This document shows positions 50,931 through 63,244 of a DNA stretch of 64,000 nt, in pieces (position 1 is the stretch's first letter; every line of letters begins with the position of its first letter). The notes below the pieces were generated by a model that had not been told where the DNA came from, made no database searches, and saw only the letters and a program-made list of their open reading frames with translations. This DNA comes from Macrobrachium rosenbergii (taxonomy: Eukaryota > Arthropoda > Malacostraca > Decapoda > Palaemonidae), in contig NC_089742.1 of assembly GCF_040412425.1 (NCBI RefSeq), forward strand, positions 81,603,539 through 81,667,538, written 5' to 3'. The translations under genes were made by a program, and so were the position numbers.

Positions 50931-53340
50931 TATGCTGAATGTTTAAGAGATCGTCAGGGGCTCTGATGAGTGTTTCTCTCTGATGGAGTTAGAGAGACTT
51001 TTTGTGGAGATCATTAGAATACATCTTTTTAATAATCCTGAGGAAGAGACATTATCTTTTCTTGCTCCGTGCTTCCCCAAGCAAGAGCATGCTCCCTGGT
51101 CCAGCTGTTTATGCAATGCAATTTCTCTGCCTCTAGCCCACCAAAGGAAATACAGTATCATGTTCTCTGAGAGATCATTGCCAACACTTAGGTTGACCTG
51201 GACCTGACTTGTCTGTGTCCCTGGAATGTCTCCATGCAGAGGGAATCTCCCTGTTGCAAGCGGATATAACAACAGCTGGACTTAACTGACAGAACAGCAT
51301 TCCAGTTTGTCTCATAGATTGTGATCTTTGGGCCTATCATTGACCAAGATCGTTTTTATCTTAGGGCTTCTATACACCTGAGGAGAATGAGAATGCTGCC
51401 CTCAAGACTATTACTCTGGGAGGTAGTGATATTAACTGCCTCCTCCAATAGACAGCAACCAGGGGGGAGACACAGTGTTGCTTCAAACTTCTACATCTGC
51501 TAGTCCCAAGTTGTTTTCGATGCTCGGGGACAGAGTGGTGCTAGGATCCTTCCCCTCCCCCCCTTTTTGCTAGAAGAAGGGGGAGGCAGCAGTGGCCAGG
51601 TTTCAGCTCATTCACAGGCAATGGCTAATTCCTTTAGGCCTTTGCAAGGCCAGTCTGCAGCTTGACCTTAAGGTCAAGTTGGCCCTTCCCCTTTGGTCAG
51701 AAAAAGTCCCAGACTTCCTTGACTCCTTGTAGAGGTACCCAGACTTCTATACCGGTAGAAGATGGAGGACGCCAGAGGTGCGGCAGTCTTTCTCTGATCT
51801 GGTTCTGAATGTTCGTTCCCAGCTCACAGAAGGACCTCGCCCTGTGGGAAGAGGTGAAGGCGCTGTGGGTCTTGTACTCCTCTACTCCTCTTCCCACTGA
51901 ACCAGTTCATTCACCAGAACTGGCCGTAGATGGAATGGTCTGTTCTGTTCTCGATTCCATTAGAAGGGTGACTTCTTGCTGTTTGGGGATTTGAGGGATG
52001 TGTATGCTTAATGCCTACCCATCAGTCCTCCCGCAGTGCAGAAGTTCCTGTTTCGGCAGGAACAACCCCCTCAGCAGTGACATGTTGTTCTGGTTCACCT
52101 GTCACCATTGTAGATTCAGCCCCTTATGGGCAGCTTCATTTCCGCGCCTTTTTGCGGAGGATGAAGGTGGATGGGTCTCTGGCAAGTGACCCACCTCTTA
52201 TCTTCCTGTCAGAGGAAGTGAGGGGAAAGCTTGGTAGCTAGACAGGAACCTCTCTTTAGGAGTGCCAGTGGAAACCCCCTCCCAAGGTGCTCATCTTTTG
52301 GAAGCATCTGCTAGGGGCAGAACGCACAACTGAAAGAATGCTCATATTTGTGGGACCAGAATTACAGGCACCTCCACATTAGTGTCCCGAAACTCAAGGC
52401 AGCTTTCTTTAGCCCAGTGCGAGTTTCAGGCCTGAATAGTGGGACACCCTGTGGTGTTTGACAAGCGACAACACAATGGTAATAGCATACGTCAACAAGC
52501 AGGGGGGCTGATGTCCTTCCAGCTGCAAGGCTGACGGTGCAGGTACACAAGTGGGAGACAAGCTCAGTCACCAAAGTCTGCTGATAGGGACAGAGTCCCT
52601 ACACCAAGACAGTGCGGAGAGACTGAATGATGGGGGAGTCCCAGCCATGAGCTCTCTGTAACCGGTACGACAAAAGTTACCAGAGTACAATTCATTTGTG
52701 CTGGACTGTGGGTTAAAATGGAGAACATTTTTCCAGCACCCAGGGGGCATTTTAGAAGCTGATGCCTTTCTCTCCATTTTTGTCTGATTCACTAGGTGAT
52801 CAACAGGCTTTCATTACCTTGAATTTCAGTTTGACTCTGGTGGTACCCAGTGGCCACACACACACTGGGTCCCAGTCCTGCTGGCTCTGTTTTATGAGAA
52901 GATTCCCCCATGGCACAGCCTTCTGTACCAGCTGCATGTAAGAGGTATTTCCAGGCAGTTGGAGGTGATGGCACTTCACACCTGGAGACTATCCAACCTC
53001 TCCTGTGAGCGAGGGTTTTTTTTTTGTGATGTATAACAAGGAGATGCCTGGATACTTGTGGAATATTCAGCAGCTGTGTGTACCTGGGGAAATGAACTGT
53101 CTTCTGCAGTTGGTGTAGTCAACGGGGTTTCTCTCCAATCAGAGCTTCCATGCAGCAGATAGCGGACTTTCTCGCCCTTCTCTGTCGTGACAAGATTCTC
53201 TTTGTCTTGGCCATTAAGGGCAATAAAGCTGCCCGTGGCCGAGTCCTTCACTTGAAGGATATTGATTTCTTGTCCTTGGAGGGACCTATACTAGTGAGTG
53301 AGAGGCTGAGGAAGTGTGTTGCATGATCAGCTAACTCTAA

Positions 53341-55268
53341 GTGACTTGTCCTGATCATACACAAAGAATTCACCTATACCCAAGACCCCTTCGGCAAGCT
53401 GTGACCATAGCAAGTCCATCGAGACTTTGGTTCCCTATTGGGGTCCCCAGACAGTTTCGCTGGCTGACAAATGGTCCACGGGGAAAGCCATGGTTTCTTC
53501 TTCGAGATTGTTTAAGTACTGTATCAAACAGACGATCTCCAAGAAATCCCTCTGCAACTAGGGTGTGTCCGAGTCCTGGGGCATAGGGCCCTTGAGCCCT
53601 TCCAGGTCACGGTCTTCCCGGGTTACTCCTTCTGCAGGAGAGGAATGCTCGCCAGAACCCCCTGGTGAGCTCTCTACTACCCAAGCATATGACTGGTCTG
53701 GTCCGATGACCGAACCTGGAGCATATGCTTCTGTGGTAGGGATGGGATTTGAATGTTCCTGGTCCCAAACCTAGGCTTGCCCAGCTCCCAGTTCCCAGAA
53801 AACTCTGAGAAGGTGGAGGGGATAGGTGACAGATCCTTAGCACCCTTACCGCACCTGCCGAAGACCGAAGCCCCGACGGGTGAGTAAAGCCATGGGCGGT
53901 CATCAACCCATGGTGACGACAGCTGTACATGTCAGGGAGAGTGGTCCCATTCATGTGAGCATGGATGGTGGGTGTCCCAAAGATGTGCTACAGTCTTCTT
54001 ATAGGTGGGGGGCCTCTACAGTAGGAAGACTGGGAGGGGGACCTCCTCTTGACTTTTCCAGGTGAGCGGACTGGAAGGCCGGCGTCACCGTTCCGGGACC
54101 CTGGCACTGCAGCCTTCTTCTTCCTCCGCTTGCTAGCTTTGGAAGAAGAGGAGGAGGTGACAGCACACATCAAAGACAAAGATGATGATTCTCAATTCCT
54201 CTTCTTCGACTTCTGCTGGTTGCAGTAGGCCTTTGGACAGCAGGGTGTGAAGATGGATGTCACCAAGGGAACACAATGTAAAGGGTACCACTAGTGGGCA
54301 GACTACCGGAGGCATGAACGAATGTATCGCCAATGTAGTGATGGCCCTCCAACCGGTAGACAGCACAACCATAGGCTGCAGTACTGCAGGTACCGTAGTC
54401 ACAGTTATGGTGGGAGCAGTACTGGAAGGTCTTTGGAGGCCTTCAAGTAGTAGATCAAACCCTGAACACTTGACTACCCTGGGAGGCCTGGGGATGCCTT
54501 AAGCCCCTTGGGCTCCACAACACCTGAAAAAACTAGATGGGTTAAGGAAGCTAATCTCCCTTCACCCTGGGAAGGATAATTCCCCCTCCAAGCGAGTGGA
54601 GCCTGCTGGAGAGAAGTCAAACCAGTCAACTGTTCCCCTACATTGGCTCTCTACTGATGAAGCAGTATGAGACATCAAAGGAGAAAATAGCAGGTGGAAG
54701 TTTGCAGGGGGCAAGAAGGAATCAGAGAATCCTTGATGTCATCGGCAGAGTACTATATTGCATCCCGATGACACCGGAGAAAACCTACTCCTTTCTTTTC
54801 TCCTCCTGACAAACTTCACCCACCATTTGGAAGGCCAGACATGACACTCACTACACAGAATATTGGTTTCAATCGTGCTTCCTGCCTGACGTACATAAAA
54901 TATGTATCTCTAACGAGGGTAGGAACTGATTACAAGGATTCCTGGACAATGCCTAAAACCAAAGGTTCCCTCTCCCTAGGCTGTTGCTAGTTAGGGGTTT
55001 TTATTATAGATATAAGGCAAACAAATAAACACTGATATATGTATAAAAAAAGAAAAAAGTTGATTGGCAGTTGGACAGAGATCGTAGCAGATGTCTTGAC
55101 TCAACTGTGGCAGAAAGCAAAGTGGGCGGGACTTCTACCCCTTTCTGCCAGTAGTTAGTTTCCTTGTTTGAAAGTTAAACAGCTGTTCCAGCTCGCGCTG
55201 CAAGCTAAATCCTATATAAACACCGAAGGTTTGTATTTGTGAAGGAACGTATTTGTGAAGGAACAATT
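53341..55268 (-). mobile_element. Inverted second DIRS-like 5' end (terminal repeat and gag)
   Basis: Read on the - strand from 55268, the terminal repeat (about 55268-55090) matches 49278-49480. GTTTTTTCAGGTGTTGTGGA at about 54535 matches the same motif at 49718. The gag-like stretch then runs to about 53341. So the region has the gag 5' end at both sides, facing inward. No RT is left in this half. Confidence 0.62.
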
Positions 55269-55269
55269 A

Positions 55270-55498
55270 TATTTTTCCTAACATACAAACCTGAAGGTCT
55301 TTACATTGATGGCACACCTAAGACACCCCTCATTCTGGTACCTGGGCTAAAAGGCAAAGTGGAGTGCAGATTGTCGAGTGAGTGGGGCTTCCCTCCTACC
55401 ATCGGTAGCCAATGACCTTTTTTGAAAGTTAATGGCCGTTCCAGCTTGCATTCATAAATAAAATCTTATGTAAAGACCTTGAGGTTTGTATGTTTGGA
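55270..55498. mobile_element. Foldback/MITE-like element with ~34-bp inverted ends
   Basis: The left end TTTTTCCTAACATACAAACC and right end GGTTTGTATGTTTGGAAAAA are near-perfect inverted repeats, extending to TGAAGGTCTTTACAT and its complement. The interior resembles DIRS terminal-repeat sequence of the neighbouring element (AAAGTTAATGGCCGTTCCAG). Confidence 0.65.
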
Positions 55499-56195
55499 AA
55501 AATACAAATTACTTTAAAATTTGCAATTTTTTCCACTCAGCCACATGTCTTCTTTGTAACTTTTACCTACTCCTTTTTCCCCCCATGCTGTCAGGATTGT
55601 CCTTTATGTGACAAATCCCTTGCAGCCTTGAAAATTTTTCTGGACACTAGTGGAACATTAAGAGGGGTGAGGTTGGCAGGCTGCCTCCTCACCTGTAAAA
55701 TTCAAATAGCCAATGTAGTCAAGCAAGGTGAAAGTCTGAAATCAGGCTATTTCAATGGGCTGATACTCAAAGCACTAGGAGCACTGCATATATATAGGTG
55801 AAAGCCTTGGGGGAGCTTGTTAGAGACAAGTCCATTCATCCTTTAAATATAGCTATATGGCTGGCACAGGGAATTACTATACAAATTTTACCAAGTAAAT
55901 CCATTGCCAAAAAAAATGAACACAAATGTTACATATATAACCAAAGTCTTATAAAAGTAAAAACATGATAAAAGGGAAAATAAGTTACTTGGCCAAACTT
56001 TCATTCATTTTAACTCTTTTTGAGAACAATAAATTGTTCAATGTTCTGAGTTCTCATAAACAGAAACAAGAGTATCGCCACTATAACATGAACACTTCTT
56101 ACTAACAATGTGGCCATCAAAACATGTTTTTCAGGTACACAAACGAGAATAAGCAGTTAATTGAAACTACTACAAATCAACAGTCAGGAACCTAT
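55499..56195. other. Unassigned DNA
   Basis: An open frame at 55490-55801 contains DCPLCDKSLAALKIF with flanking GT/AG possibilities, but nothing else supports a gene. Confidence 0.4.
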
Positions 56196-56629
56196 TTAAC
56201 CCTTAAACGAGCCTCTATTTATGAAAGTGTCTGTCGTATGCCGGCAGCGTTCGGGAGTTAGCGCCGAAGCGGAAAGAAGTTTTTTTCAAAAAATCACAGC
56301 ACGCTTAGTTTTTAAGATTAAGAGTTCATTTTTGCCTCCTTTTTTGTCATTGCCTGAAGTTTAGTATGCAACCATCAGGAATGAAAAAAAAATATCATTA
56401 TCATATATAAATATTGGAATATATGACAGCGCAAAAAAAAATTTCATATATAATTGTATACAAATCGCGCTTAAAGCTAATGAGTTATTTTTTTTTCGTT
56501 GTATTGTACACTAAATTGCGATGATTTTGGTAAATAACAATTTGTCAAACGATCAAAGCAACACAGAGAAAATATTATCACAAAATGATGCATGAATTCG
56601 TAACGCGCGGACGTAAAAAGTTTTTTTCT

Positions 56630-57120
56630 AAAATTCACCATAAATCGAAATATTGTGCTAGAGACTTCCCGTTTGTTGCAAAATCAAGGTAATTGATTGA
56701 ATATTACCAGACTGTAAGTGTTTTAGCTTACAATTGCAGTTTTCTACCATTTCGGTCGAGTTAAAGTTGACCAAAGGTAGAATTTTACCTATTTATCGTG
56801 ATTTATATGAAAATATTTCAAAACTGATAAAAGCTACAACCATGAGTTATTTTTTGTTGTATTCTACATGATATTGCACACATTTTCATGTATAACACTT
56901 TATGTCAGGCCTAATATAAAACGGTGCGAAAATTACGACAAGGTGACAAAAGAAATTCTCAGATTTTCAGCAAAGTTACTGCGCACGGAGGGAAGGAAAA
57001 AGTTTTTTTCAAAAATTCACTATAAATCTAAATATTGTGCTAGAGACTTCCTGTTTGTTGCAAAATGAAGGTAAATGATTGAATATCACTAGAATGTTAG
57101 ATTTTTTGCTTACTAAAAAA
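56630..57120. repeat. piggyBac internal repeat, two ~380-bp units
   Basis: Units are marked by AATATTGTGCTAGAGACTTC at about 56650 and 57031, spaced 381 bp. The same units occur five times at 61275-62880 and twice at 24898-25440 (reverse). Confidence 0.85.
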
Positions 57121-57464
57121 TACCCAAATATATACTGTATATATATATATACATATATACACATTCATACATACACATATATATATTATATATTTTTTTA
57201 TTTTGGTACAAATACATAACTAAAAGGAATGCAGGTGAAAAACTTTTTTTTGCATAAAATGAAATAATATACAAAACAACAATAAATACAGATATATAAA
57301 AACTTTGAATAAATATAAAACTAAATATAAAATCAATGCAGAATACTCACTCATAACCCTGACTCTTCGTTCTATTCTTGTTTTCTCCCTCCTCCATTGA
57401 AGAGTCTTGCATTTTTTTCCTCTTGACATGACGAGGTACAGGTGGAGAAGGGAGATGCGCGCCC

Positions 57465-59765
57465 TTACTGCAGATGGGCTGCCCTTCGGCGGTCCGCTGC
57501 GCCCCCCAGTATCCCTCGGGTAGGCGCACTCCAATATATGACCGCAGTGTGGTACTTGCGGTCACACTCCCCGAACCTGCAAAGTGCTATCTTGCAGGTG
57601 CGACAAACGTACCGGGTGTCTCTTCTTCTGCCATTCATATGGCACACCCAGCACCGTTTCTGCTCACGCCCTTCTAGGAGCTCCAGTGTGTGATACCCTG
57701 CCTGCAGCCGACACACAGGGTCCACTACCCAACGGAACATTGGAATGTGAGGGAGGGCGGCAGCAGGGACAGGGACACCAGGGGCAGCGGCATCGTCAAG
57801 GGCGGCAGCAGCAGGGGTGGCATCATCAAGGGCGGCGTCGACAGGAGCAGGACGACCGAGGTTGGCCCTCCTAGGACATCTGCCCTATCCTCTCGGGGCA
57901 GATCTGGAGCTCGGGGCAGGGGGGCGGTGTTGGAAGGCCACTCCTCAGGATTAAAGTTTATGAGGGCATTCCGGGCCACCTCGAGAAACTGGATGTGGGA
58001 AAACCTCCGGGTGTCGGAATTGTACCCACAGTAGAGGATGTAGGCATTTTGGAGGGCCAACTGAAGGAGGTATTTGAGGAGCTTCTGTGTCCACCTCCTG
58101 GTTCTCCTGGCGAAGGGATAATACTGGATGAGTTGATCAAAGAGATCAACTTCTCCCATGTGCCTATTGTAGTGCCCAATGACAGTAGGCCACTGGACAC
58201 GAAACTTCTCATGCGTAACTCGGCCTTGCCGACGTGTCTTCTTCTGCTGAACGACCTCTTCTTGGATGGGCTCATGACTGGTCGTAATCATGGGCACGAG
58301 TCGGACCCCCTTCCAACAGATGACAAAGACATCTCCCTTCCGCCACCACTCTGTCTCTCCTCTTGCCAGATGTTGCGGGTGGCTAGTGAACCTCTTGAGG
58401 ACATTCGGGGCCCCATGCACCAACCGAAGGGTACCACTGACGTGCACACCTGCTTCATACAGTTCCTGGGCCAGGGATACCGAGTTATAATAATTATCCA
58501 TAAATAGGTGGTATCCCTGGTTACGGAAACGATCCACAAGACCGAAAACAGTGTCACGCAGCGTGGAGAAGACCCCGGAATAAACAGAAGTCCACGACTT
58601 ATCCAGTGTTGGATTCCGTAATAAAAAATAATTTCACACCATATTTCTTTGGCTTCTTGGGGTTGCACGTTTTTATACTTAGACGCCCTTTGTATGGCAT
58701 CATCCCCTCATCCAAAGAAAGGTTCTTGGAAGGAACCACGAGAAACTGGGACCGTTCACAAATGTAGTCCAACACTGGGCGGACTAAGATGAGGCGGTCG
58801 GGGTTATTCCGGGGTATGGACCTTCTGTTGAAGGCGTTGAAATACCTGTCCGACGCCAGGAAACTATGATGGGGGCATAATGCTGGGCACATTGGGCGTA
58901 CTTAAAAAAAAATTCCGCCTCCAATATTGCCTGACGTCGGCAGCAGGCATCATTCTAAAGAAAATGTGGAGCCCAAAAAATGCGCCATGTCCGTGAGGTT
59001 GCAGCCCCGCCAGCGATACGACAACGTCGTCTGCAGTTCCTCACGGCAGTACCAAGCGTAATCCGCCGTCTCTGCAACGAGGTATTCCAGCAATTCCCGC
59101 GTCAGGAAGAGTTGAATGAACCCCAGTGCAGTGAGAGGCACAGGGACAGTCAGTCCAGGTACTGCCATGAATGGGTGCATGTTATGTGGGGTGGGGTCCT
59201 CCAACCACCCCTCATCACTTTCGGACGAATGGCCTTCACCTAAGCTGCCGCGACGTTGAAACCTTCTACGGGCCCGTGTGTGCTGCGCGGGCACGACTTT
59301 GCACTCCCACCCTCTCCACTGGCCCATCTCCCTCACTTTCACCATCACTTTCTGTCTTGTCCCCACCAGCCACAATTGGTGCCTCCTCCTCCTCCTCAGA
59401 CTCTCCAGTTCACTTTCCTGCTGTGGCTCTCGTACGGACATTGGGGGTAAATACTCATCATCACTGACATCGGGCGTGATGTCCTCGTCACTAGATGACC
59501 AACTGCCATCAAAATGAGGACTTTCCACCTGCTCTCGATCGAGCTCCAACAAGTACTCATCAGTGTCCTTTTGTTGGAGGCCTCCCAAATGCTTACGAAT
59601 GCCCCTCAGGACACCCCGATGCTTCCTAGGGGTCGTAAAAGGCACAGGATGTGGTCCTTGGTCCGTGTGGCCACACAACACGGCGTTGAAAAGCTGGGTC
59701 ACCTTGGGTGCTTGGTCCCTCTCCAGCATCTGAAAGGTCCTGACGACGTTGGGACATCTCTGCAA
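57465..59765 (-). pseudogene. piggyBac transposase (frameshifted)
   Basis: The N-terminal part (59765-58950) is acidic (SWSSSDEDITPDVSDDEY), then comes a YLVAETADYAWYCREEL region. The DDE core includes LSLDEGMMPYKGR (first Asp, about 58720), LFMDNYYNS (second Asp, about 58505) and GHYNRHMGEVDLFDQL (third Asp, about 58170). The C-terminal Cys-rich domain is RCWVC...CRTCKIALC...YHT (about 57650-57540). The enzyme excises and inserts DNA at TTAA without scars. A shift near 58960, a TAA near 58605 and another shift near 58570 disrupt the gene. The catalytic residues themselves are present. Confidence 0.88.
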
Positions 59766-60116
59766 ACGTCCTGTTGCGTCACAAATACGCTAACACTCGC
59801 AAAAGTTCTGCAAAACACGAATGCGTCAAGAAATCACTCTCCGACGATGCGTCGCTGATGCTCTGTAGTGCGAGAAGAAAGAAATTCGCGCATGTGCGGC
59901 TGGGTAACGCTTGTAAACAAAATAACAGCGTGATCCGTGAACTCCCAGCATCCCTCAAGGCACGTGATTTAAAATCTTTTGCAAACTAGGCCTATAACTA
60001 TTTTTCTGCGAATATTTAAAAAAACTTTTTGTAGACGACGTACCGTACATCCACTCGGCACCCGACAGACAATTTTAGTCGACGTACGATACGTCCAGTC
60101 GGCGTTTAAGGGTTAA

Positions 60117-60806
60117 TTATGAAAATGTCATTAGGGCAAACCAGCATTACCAAACAATGAAAACAGAAGCTGGACCAATCAATAAATGGTACTTATATAC
60201 AGTAATATAATCACCCCAAACCAATGTGAGTCACAGAAAACATCTCCACTTGACCTACTATTTCACATGGAAAGATCATATTTGAAAAGGCCTCTAATGG
60301 AAACAAGTAATAGAGCAATATTCTTGACTCCCCAAAGGCTTATGATATTACTTGGAGACATGATATACTGAAAAAAAAAATGCAATATACAAGAGTATCT
60401 AAGACCACTTATTACTGATAAAAAAAAAACTCCCAAACAGATAATACTTTTTACATGTGAATAAATCACATTTATTGAGGCACAAATTGGAAAACAGAGA
60501 TGTGTTTTAAGTGCACACTGTTCCACCCTGTAATAAACAATATCACAAATCAGTTATCATTTGAGAAATAGAACTGTATAAAGAAGAGTTAAAAATAAAT
60601 AACCTCTACCAGATTGTTTACCTGTTTCTGTCATTAGGGGACTTAAAGGATGGCAGCTCAGGAGCAATATCCTAGTGGTTTCATGACATTAGGTATCATA
60701 GCCTTGGGACCCTTGTACCTCAGTGACTGACCTAACAAATCATAGTAAGGCCTTTTTTTTCTTTTAGTAACATTTTCATTCTTCCTTCCCTTGTTATCAA
60801 AACAGA
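60117..60806. other. AT-rich DNA between piggyBac copies
   Basis: No coding or RNA gene is seen. Confidence 0.5.
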
Positions 60807-61274
60807 TTAACCCTTAAACGCCGAAGCCCTATTTTCAAAAACATTTCCCGTATGCCAGCGGCCTCCGAGAGGTAGTGCCGACGCGGGAAAAAAGTTTTTT
60901 TCAAAAAAAAAAAAAAAAAAAAAAAACAGCGCTTAGTTTTTAAGAATAAGAGTTCATTTTTGGCTCCTTTTTTTCTCATTGCCTGAAGTTTAGTATGCAA
61001 TCATCAGAAATGAAAAAAAATATCATTATCATATATAAATATTGGAATATATGACAGCGAAAAAAAAACTTGTATATAATTGTATACAAATCGTGCTGTA
61101 AGCAAAACGGTTAAAGCTAATGAGTTAATTTTTTTAGCTGTATTGTACACTAAATTGCGATGATTTTCGTATATAACAGATTGTAAAACGATTAAAGCAA
61201 CACAGAGAAAATATTATCACAAAATGATGCATGAATTCGTAACGAGCGGACGTAAAAAAAAGTTTTTTTAAAAA

Positions 61275-62880
61275 ATTCACCAAAAATCAAAATATTGTGC
61301 TAGAGACTTTCCAATTGTTTCAAAATGAAGGAAATTGATTGGATATTACTAGACTGTAAGATTTTTAGCTTACAATTGCATTTTTGAACCATTTCGATCG
61401 AGTTAAAGTTGACCGAAGGTTGATTTTTTCTATTTATCGTTATTTATATGAAAATATTACAAAACTGTGAAGAGCTAAAAGAATGATTTATTTTTTGTTG
61501 TATTCTACATGAAATGGCGCACATTTTGATGTATAACACTTTATGTAACGAATAATATAAAATGGCGAAAAAATTACGGCAAGTTGACTCAAGAAATGAC
61601 AGGATTTTCAGCTAGAGTCCGTTTGTTGCAGAGTAAGGTAAATGATGATTGTTAGAGCGAAAGTTAGTTTAAAAATTCACCAAAAATAGAAATTTTGTGC
61701 TAGAGACTTTCCGTTTGTTTGCGAGTAAGGTAAATGATTGATTGTTACTAGAATGTAAGAATTTTGGCCCTCACGGTTGCATTTTGAACATTCGGTCGGT
61801 AAAAGTTGACCCGAATGTTAAATTTGTCACCGTGATTTAAATGAAAATATTACAAAACTGTGAAGAGCTAAAAGAATGATTTATTTTTTGTTGTATCCTG
61901 CATGAAATTGCGAACATTTAGATGTATAACATGTTATGTAACGAATAATATAAAACGGCGAAAAAATTACGGCAAGTTGACTCAAGAAATGACAGGATTT
62001 TCGGAGTCATACGAAGGCGAGGAAAAGTTTTTCAAAAATTCACCAAAAATAGAAATTTTTGTACTAGAACTTTCCGTTTTGTTGCGAATAAAGGTAAATG
62101 ATTGATTGTTACTAGAATGTAAAATTTTTAGCGTACAGTTGCGTTTTTGAGCATTTGGTCGAGTCGAAGTTGACGAATATTGAAATTTGTCACTTACCGT
62201 GATTTAAGTAGAAAATATTACAAAACTTTGAAGGCTAAAAAAAATGACTATTTTTGTTGTATTCTACATGAAATTGCGCACATTTGATATATAATAACAC
62301 TTTATGTAGCAGATAATATAAGCAGCTGAAAAAATTCTCGGCAAGTTGACTCAGAAATGACAGGATTTTCAGTGGAGTCCGGCGTGCGCGCCAGGAAAAT
62401 TTTTTTCAAAAATTCACCAAAAATAGAAATTTTGTGCTAGAGACTTTCCATTTGTTGCAGAATAAAGGTAAATGATAGATTGTTACTAGATGCAAGAATT
62501 TTGGCCTACAGTTGCGTTTTTGAGCATTTAGGTCGAGTCAAAGTTGACGAATGTTGCAAAATTTTGTCAGTTATCATTAGTTTAAATGAAAATGTTACAA
62601 AACTGTGAAAGAGCTAAAAAAGAATGATTTATTTTTGTTGTATTCACCATGAGAGTGCGCACATTTTGATGTATAACACTTTATGTAATGAATAATATAA
62701 AAGCGGCGAAAAAATTCACGACAAGGTGACTCAAAAGCATCAGGATTTTCAGCGAAGTCAGCTGTGTGTGGTGAAGGAAAAAGTTTTTCAAGTTACCATA
62801 AATCGAAATATTATTGCTAGAGACTTTCCGTTTGTTTGCAAAATGAAAATTAAGGACTGAATATCACAGAATATTAGATT
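61275..62880. repeat. Expanded piggyBac internal tandem repeat, five ~380-bp units
   Basis: The marker TTGTGCTAGAGACTTTCC (with variants) occurs at about 61295, 61690, 62060, 62435 and 62810, with spacing of about 370-395 bp. Each unit also holds TTTATGTAA..AATATAAAA and GTTGTATTCTACATGA. The units are AT-rich and non-coding. Confidence 0.85.
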
Positions 62881-62906
62881 TTTTGCTTACCCAAAAGACC
62901 AAGTAA

Positions 62907-63029
<123 letters not shown>

Positions 63030-63244
63030 ACACACATTCATACATACACACATATATAATTATATTGTTTTTTACTTTGTCTGAATACATAACTAAAAGG
63101 AGATGGTTGTGAAAAACTTTGTTTTTGCATAAAACGAAATAATATACAAACACCAATGGAGTACAGATATATAAAAACTTGTAATAAATATAAAACAAAA
63201 ATAAATTCAATACAGAATACTCACTCGTAATCCTGACTCTTCAT

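Larger units (their letters stand above)
49278..53335 (+). mobile_element. Degraded DIRS-like element (gag, RT-RNase H, recombinase)
   Basis: The left terminal repeat (49278-49480) starts GTTCCTACACAAATACAAA. Gag-like sequence (49720-51530) includes a minisatellite. An RT/RNase H region lies at about 52080-52510, with DNTMVIAYVNKQGG at 52467-52508. A recombinase N-terminal segment (QIADFLALLCRDK) lies at about 53155-53195. Frames are heavily broken. A MITE is inserted at 49942-50192. On its right it meets an inverted copy of the same family at about 53335. Confidence 0.68.
56200..60112 (-). mobile_element. Full-length piggyBac element
   Basis: Perfect 10-bp inverted ends, CCCTTAAACG and CGTTTAAGGG, are each flanked by the target TTAA (56196-56199 and 60113-60116). 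This is the signature of piggyBac insertion. Inside are two ~380-bp repeat units (about 56630-57060), a (TA)-rich tract (57128-57200) and a transposase gene on the - strand (57465-59765). Length 3.9 kb. The ends look recent, but the gene is broken, so movement would need a transposase from another copy. Confidence 0.93.

Noticed and set aside
57995..58507. 170-codon + strand frame
   Set aside because: Antisense to the piggyBac transposase catalytic region.
61275..62880. Regularly spaced repeats considered as a CRISPR-like array
   Set aside because: Units are ~380 bp tandem repeats without distinct spacers, inside a piggyBac element in a eukaryotic sequence.
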